The translations under genes and the position numbers were made by a program. Positions 25,970 through 29,351 of a DNA stretch of 29,351 nucleotides are shown here, piece by piece. Source of the DNA: CAZKCK01 sp964552325 (GTDB lineage: Bacteria; Bacteroidota; Bacteroidia; Bacteroidales; TTA-H9); contig CAZKHA010000032.1 in the NCBI GenBank assembly GCA_964552325.1, positions 1-29,351 on the forward strand, in the 5' to 3' direction. Each line of letters begins with the position of its first letter. Position 1 is the stretch's first letter. Below the pieces are notes generated by a model, which did not search any database, had not been told where the DNA came from, and saw only the letters and a list, made by a program, of their open reading frames with translations.

Positions 25970-27805
25970 TTATTTAATGATAAGTTTCGCGTGTACAGTT
26001 GATTTAGAATTGCTTAGGACTAAAAAGTATATCCCAGGTTTTAGAAACTCAAGGTCTAGTGGTACACTATTTTTGCCTGGTTTGCATACGTACTGGCTTG
26101 TAAGTAGTTGTTCACCGGTATTTGAGTAAACCGCCAATTCGCATTTGGTACCTTGGGCGGTAAAGGCAATGTTGACCTTTCCTTGGGTGGGATTGGGTGA
26201 AATTACCACTCCATTGTTATTGCCATCAGCCTCATTAAGTGATTCACAAATTTCAATTGAAACCAATTTTTCATCCACGGTAGGATTCTGACAGGGATTT
26301 GCCGGATTTGCCGTTAACATAAGACTAAAGTTAGGCGCTAATCGATCGTTGGTGCCAGGTATATAGCTGGTTGTAAGAGCATTTACGTTGGTAAACACTC
26401 CATCGCCACTGCTGGACCAATGTACTGAGCTAAAATTGCTTGCAAGACCTTGTAAAGGAATCGAAAGCACGTCGTGGCAGCAAATTGTATCTTCCCCGGC
26501 ATTTGCAGTGGCTAGGGGAGTAACGTTTACACTGGCTTGGCTATTGGCTACCGAGGTTCCATCAATTACGGCCACGTAATAGGTTGTATTAGTGGTAGGT
26601 TGAACCCATGGATCTTTTAAAGTTGACGTAAAACCTGCAGGAACAGATGTCCATGAATAAGTGTAATTGCCGCTGCCTCCTGTAACCTCCACATTAAGCT
26701 GTGCTTGACTGCCAATACATATTGAACCTGGAGTAGCCGAGGCATTTGCAGTTAGAACCGAACAAGGGATAATAGTTATAGCCTTTGAAGCAGATGCCGG
26801 TGCTGAACAGGGTGATTGAGCATTAGCGGTAAGGGTCAACTGAACGCTTCCATTGGTTATATCGTTTGGGCCCAATGTATAGTTGGTGTTTATTACGGCT
26901 GCATTTGCAAAGGTCCCATCGCCATTGCTTGTCCATAAACTGCTGGAATAGTTTTGGCAGCTGCCATACAAATCCACACTACCGATATTGTTGCAAACAG
27001 TGGTGTCGTTACCAGCAAAGGAAGTGGCATTTTGCGAAACTACCACGGTGGTTTGTGCCGAGGCATTGTTGGAGCCATCGTTTACCACCACAGTATAAGT
27101 AGTATTTAGGAGCGGTTGGACCATTGGATCTTTTTGGGTGGAGGTAAACCCGGATGGAACTGACGTCCAAGAGTAAGTATAGGAACCGCTGCCTCCTACT
27201 GGATTGGCATTAAGCTGGCTTTGAGCACCCGTGCATATTTGTGATGGTGTGGCGCTGGCTGTTACGCCTAAAGGTGGCGGGCCTTCGTGTACCAAAAGGG
27301 TCGATAGTTTAGTAACAGGTTTGTTTACCGTAAATGCGCCATAAAAGGTAACATCACCAGTTCCAACTGCCGGAGCAGTCCAAGTAAATGTCCAAGTTGC
27401 AGGGTTACTGTTTACAGTCGAGTTTTGGGTAACATATTTGCCCGAGCCAGTTAAATGGCTTCCAGTACCTGCCGTTAGTGTTCCCAACAAGGTTCCTGAT
27501 GGATTTTGAGGTGAAACCTCGAAGCCTTTGCCTCCTGTACCGCTTACCGTTACTGTTATAGAATAGGTTGAACCTGGCGTATAACCACTGGCAGGTATAT
27601 TGGATGTAATCCAACCAGTTACGGTTGATGCTGAGCCGTTATGGCATTGCGTACAGTTTTTTCCATCACCTGGCGAACCGGTATAGCCAGCGGGCGACCC
27701 GCTCGGATAATCGCCATTTTCAACCCCACCATAACCCATTAACAACAGGCTGAGTCCCAAAACAAAAAAGGGCAAAACGTTTAGAAAGGTGCTTTTTTTA
27801 ATCAT
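25970..27805 (-). CDS. Secreted protein with choice-of-anchor V-like CxxCH domain, PKD-like repeats and T9SS sorting tail
   Basis: From ATG 27805 the protein has 611 residues. A signal peptide covers about 1-25. A region at 41-170 begins TGSPGDGKNCTQCHNG with C51, C54 and H55. This matches the choice-of-anchor V pattern of Bacteroidota surface proteins, and its CxxCH could in principle bind haem. Two ~170-residue tandem segments follow (about 180-347 and 350-520), each with SATP..IC.G..AQL, YTYSWTSVP.GFTST..DP, and a GNDT or GEDT plus SNGDGTF-like stretch. The tail (535-611) has SPNPTQGKVNI, LAVYSNTGEQLL and GIYFLVL, a type A sorting domain for the type IX system. It is likely exported and attached or released at the outer surface. 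A TTG-initiated extension to 27895 is not credible. Function is unknown. Confidence 0.88.
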   Translation of the reverse strand: MIKKSTFLNVLPFFVLGLSLLLMGYGGVENGDYPSGSPAGYTGSPGDGKNCTQCHNGSASTVTGWITSNIPASGYTPGSTYSITVTVSGTGGKGFEVSPQNPSGTLLGTLTAGTGSHLTGSGKYVTQNSTVNSNPATWTFTWTAPAVGTGDVTFYGAFTVNKPVTKLSTLLVHEGPPPLGVTASATPSQICTGAQSQLNANPVGGSGSYTYSWTSVPSGFTSTQKDPMVQPLLNTTYTVVVNDGSNNASAQTTVVVSQNATSFAGNDTTVCNNIGSVDLYGSCQNYSSSLWTSNGDGTFANAAVINTNYTLGPNDITNGSVQLTLTANAQSPCSAPASASKAITIIPCSVLTANASATPGSICIGSQAQLNVEVTGGSGNYTYSWTSVPAGFTSTLKDPWVQPTTNTTYYVAVIDGTSVANSQASVNVTPLATANAGEDTICCHDVLSIPLQGLASNFSSVHWSSSGDGVFTNVNALTTSYIPGTNDRLAPNFSLMLTANPANPCQNPTVDEKLVSIEICESLNEADGNNNGVVISPNPTQGKVNIAFTAQGTKCELAVYSNTGEQLLTSQYVCKPGKNSVPLDLEFLKPGIYFLVLSNSKSTVHAKLIIK

Positions 27806-27831
27806 AATATATTGGTTAATAGTAAATAGTG

Positions 27832-27845
27832 CATTGTTCACAATG
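27832..27845. promoter_or_regulatory. Short perfect palindrome upstream of the secreted protein gene
   Basis: CATTGT, two bases, ACAATG form a perfect 14-base inverted repeat 26 bases upstream of ATG 27805, within the predicted leader. It may be a regulator site or a small leader hairpin. Short palindromes also occur by chance. Confidence 0.25.
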
Positions 27846-27923
27846 AATGTAAATCCCCAGTATAAAAACATGTGGAACGAAGCTTTCTGTGGCAAGGCTC
27901 ATTTAGGCTTAAAAAATGAAGGC

Positions 27924-27955
27924 CAAAGGTAAAGGCAAAGTTTTACATATGGCAA
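27924..27955 (-). promoter_or_regulatory. Promoter candidate for the T9SS-tailed secreted protein gene
   Basis: On the minus strand TTG (27955-27953) and TACCTTTG (27931-27924) are 21 bases apart, the same spacing as the FISUMP operon promoter. The leader to ATG 27805 would be about 110 bases. The rest of the 314-base intergenic stretch 27806-28119 is AT-rich with no other signal. Confidence 0.5.
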
Positions 27956-28119
27956 TATCTATATATAAATGAATCTAATTTAGAATCAATTTACACAATT
28001 GCTCATAATGAATACGTTGAAACACATTTATGGCGAATTAAATGCTCATTCTGCAAACCATATATCAGTGTTTGAAAACCAACGGTTAATAACCATGGCT
28101 GATACCAAAAAAGATGAGA

Positions 28120-29139
28120 CTAGGGAGTAGTTTGCAATTTGGTAATTAAACTCTTTAAGCCTTCGGTCATTACAATCGCGTGCTTTCCATTGGGTTCGGC
28201 CACAATAAAACAGGCTTGTAGGTTGTACTCGGGATGTTGATTTATAAGATGTAAAGCTTTGTGGTGGCCCATAACCATAAAAGCGGTAGCCCAGGCATCG
28301 GCGATGGCTGCTGTTTTTGCCAATACTGTGGCGCTTAGTAAGTTGTGCCTAACCGGATAACCAGTTGCAGGATCTATAGTGTGCGAATAGCGTATGCCAT
28401 TCACTTCGTAATATTTCCGGTAATTGCCCGAAGTTGCAATGGCACCATCTGCAAGTGGCAAAGTAGCCTCCAGTTCCCTGTCGCTGTTAGCATTTTCGGT
28501 AGGTTTCTCAATGCCTACTTTCCAAGGAGTCCCATCGGCCTTATTGCCATTACCAAGTACCTCACCTCCAATGTCAATCAAAAAGTTCTTGATACCTTTT
28601 GAGCTTAAGAACGCACCTACCATATCTACTGAATAGCCTTGGGCGATGGCATTAAAATCAATACCAGTGGCTGTGTCGAGTTTTATTAATTTATCGGATT
28701 CTAATTGAATGGTTTTATACCCAATGTGTCTTTGCAATTCGGTTATTAGCGCGCTATCGGGCACTTTGCCCTGTTTTTTGTGAAAGCCCCAAGCAGCCAC
28801 TAGCTTGCCCACGGTAACATCGAAGGCGCCATCGCTATGTTCCGAAATTTGGTTCGAAATCCTGAAAATATCCCTAAAAACCGTATCGGTCCTTACATTG
28901 TGTTCATTTCGGTTGATGCGGCTAATAATGGAACTGTCGTCCCAAAGCGATACCGAAAGGTTAAACGCATCCAATAACGAATCGATAGATTGCTGGAAAT
29001 TACGGCTTTGTTGATCAAAATAAGTAATGCTGTAGTAGGTGCCTTGCGCCTCGCCCTCAAAATGGATTTTGGCAGCAGGCTTTGAACAGGAGAAAAACAT
29101 TGCCGCAACAAGGCTTATAAAAATAAATAGTTTACGCAT
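28120..29139 (-). CDS. apbE: ApbE family FAD:protein FMN transferase, lipoprotein
   Basis: The 339-residue protein from ATG 29139 begins with a lipoprotein signal: MRKLFIF, a hydrophobic core, then FFSC with C18 as the lipidated cysteine. ApbE landmarks follow in order: EGEAQGTYYSITY, the SDGAFDVTVG stretch, GIDFNAIAQGYSVD (about 159-172), IDIGGEV, SGNYRKYY, HTIDPATGYPV, and IADAWATAFMVMG. The Asp in DAWATA (about 281) is the usual metal ligand. The family moves FMN from FAD onto a Thr or Ser of partner proteins such as Na+-translocating NADH dehydrogenase or Rnf subunits, on the periplasmic side. No target gene is in the window. A TTG start at 29157 lies inside the promoter box and is rejected. 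Confidence 0.95.
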   Translation of the reverse strand: MRKLFIFISLVAAMFFSCSKPAAKIHFEGEAQGTYYSITYFDQQSRNFQQSIDSLLDAFNLSVSLWDDSSIISRINRNEHNVRTDTVFRDIFRISNQISEHSDGAFDVTVGKLVAAWGFHKKQGKVPDSALITELQRHIGYKTIQLESDKLIKLDTATGIDFNAIAQGYSVDMVGAFLSSKGIKNFLIDIGGEVLGNGNKADGTPWKVGIEKPTENANSDRELEATLPLADGAIATSGNYRKYYEVNGIRYSHTIDPATGYPVRHNLLSATVLAKTAAIADAWATAFMVMGHHKALHLINQHPEYNLQACFIVAEPNGKHAIVMTEGLKSLITKLQTTP

Positions 29140-29154
29140 GGGCTCATTTTGTTG

Positions 29155-29162
29155 CAAAAGTA
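29155..29162 (-). promoter_or_regulatory. -7 promoter box for apbE
   Basis: TACTTTTG on the minus strand fully matches TAnnTTTG and ends 15 bases before ATG 29139. This is the same spacing as at the EndoQ-helicase gene. No convincing -33 TTG is seen. Confidence 0.45.
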
Positions 29163-29351
29163 CTTAAACCTGTTAGAGTTTAAAGCTACACTTTGTGCGT
29201 AATTTAGCAATTGCATGAAAAAGGGTTGGCTCTTCGCCATATTAAGTGGGTAATTATATGATTATTGTAAGGACTGATTAGGTCTGTGTTGTAGTCGCAA
29301 TCAAGATGTTTAATAATAGTTATACATCTTAGAGCTTGTTAATCACACTAT

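Noticed and set aside
27806..27895. TTG-initiated N-terminal extension of the T9SS-tailed protein
   Set aside because: The extension adds a stretch in front of a clear signal peptide starting at ATG 27805.
28008..28130. 40-codon plus-strand open frame (ATG 28008 to TAG 28130)
   Set aside because: It is short, has no good promoter box, overlaps the end of apbE and resembles nothing I know; not enough to call a gene.

Overview
The window looks like a scaffold, possibly complete, from a Bacteroidota bacterium of the Cytophagia/Chitinophagia/Flavobacteriia kind. Supporting signs are GH97, FISUMP-domain and type IX secretion (T9SS) sorting-domain proteins, -7 promoter motifs of the TAnnTTTG type, A-rich starts without Shine-Dalgarno sites, and pyrimidine-rich intergenic repeats. 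Two runs of exactly 100 N (2914-3013 and 10557-10656) are scaffold gaps of unknown true size. There are 13 supported protein genes. I see no rRNA, tRNA, CRISPR array or transposase.

Layout. 1-134: low-complexity repeat at the edge. 135-3199: divergent pair of a secreted GH97 glycosidase (-) and an MFS transporter (+) broken by a gap. 3323-10257: four-gene minus-strand operon. A small secreted protein with dockerin-like calcium loops comes first, followed by three paralogous secreted fibre-like proteins with 3, 4 and 2 copies of a ~95-residue beta repeat and a C-terminal FISUMP domain. 10258-11074: repeat-rich intergenic region with the second gap. 11075-14221: a fusion of endonuclease Q to a UvrD-type helicase. 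14456-25078: a two-gene hybrid NRPS/PKS assembly line. 25108-25875: DUF190 protein and the fluoride channel CrcB. 25970-27805: secreted multi-domain protein with a T9SS tail. 28120-29139: ApbE lipoprotein. 29140-29351: edge sequence with no convincing gene.

The most interesting system is the compact assembly line. Protein 1 reads A-PCP-KS-AT-ACP-aminotransferase and protein 2 reads C-A-PCP-TE. The PKS module has no ketoreductase, so the beta-keto group is left for the embedded PLP aminotransferase. The second adenylation domain carries a near-perfect glycine code. The predicted product is an amino acid extended by one malonate, aminated at the beta carbon (a 3,4-diamino acid unit), joined to glycine and released by the thioesterase. 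No tailoring, transport, regulatory or phosphopantetheinyl transferase gene lies beside it.

The second notable item is the single-chain endonuclease Q-helicase, which suggests incision at deaminated bases coupled to unwinding. The third is the operon of fibre-like paralogs, which looks like a gene family expanding by both gene and repeat duplication.
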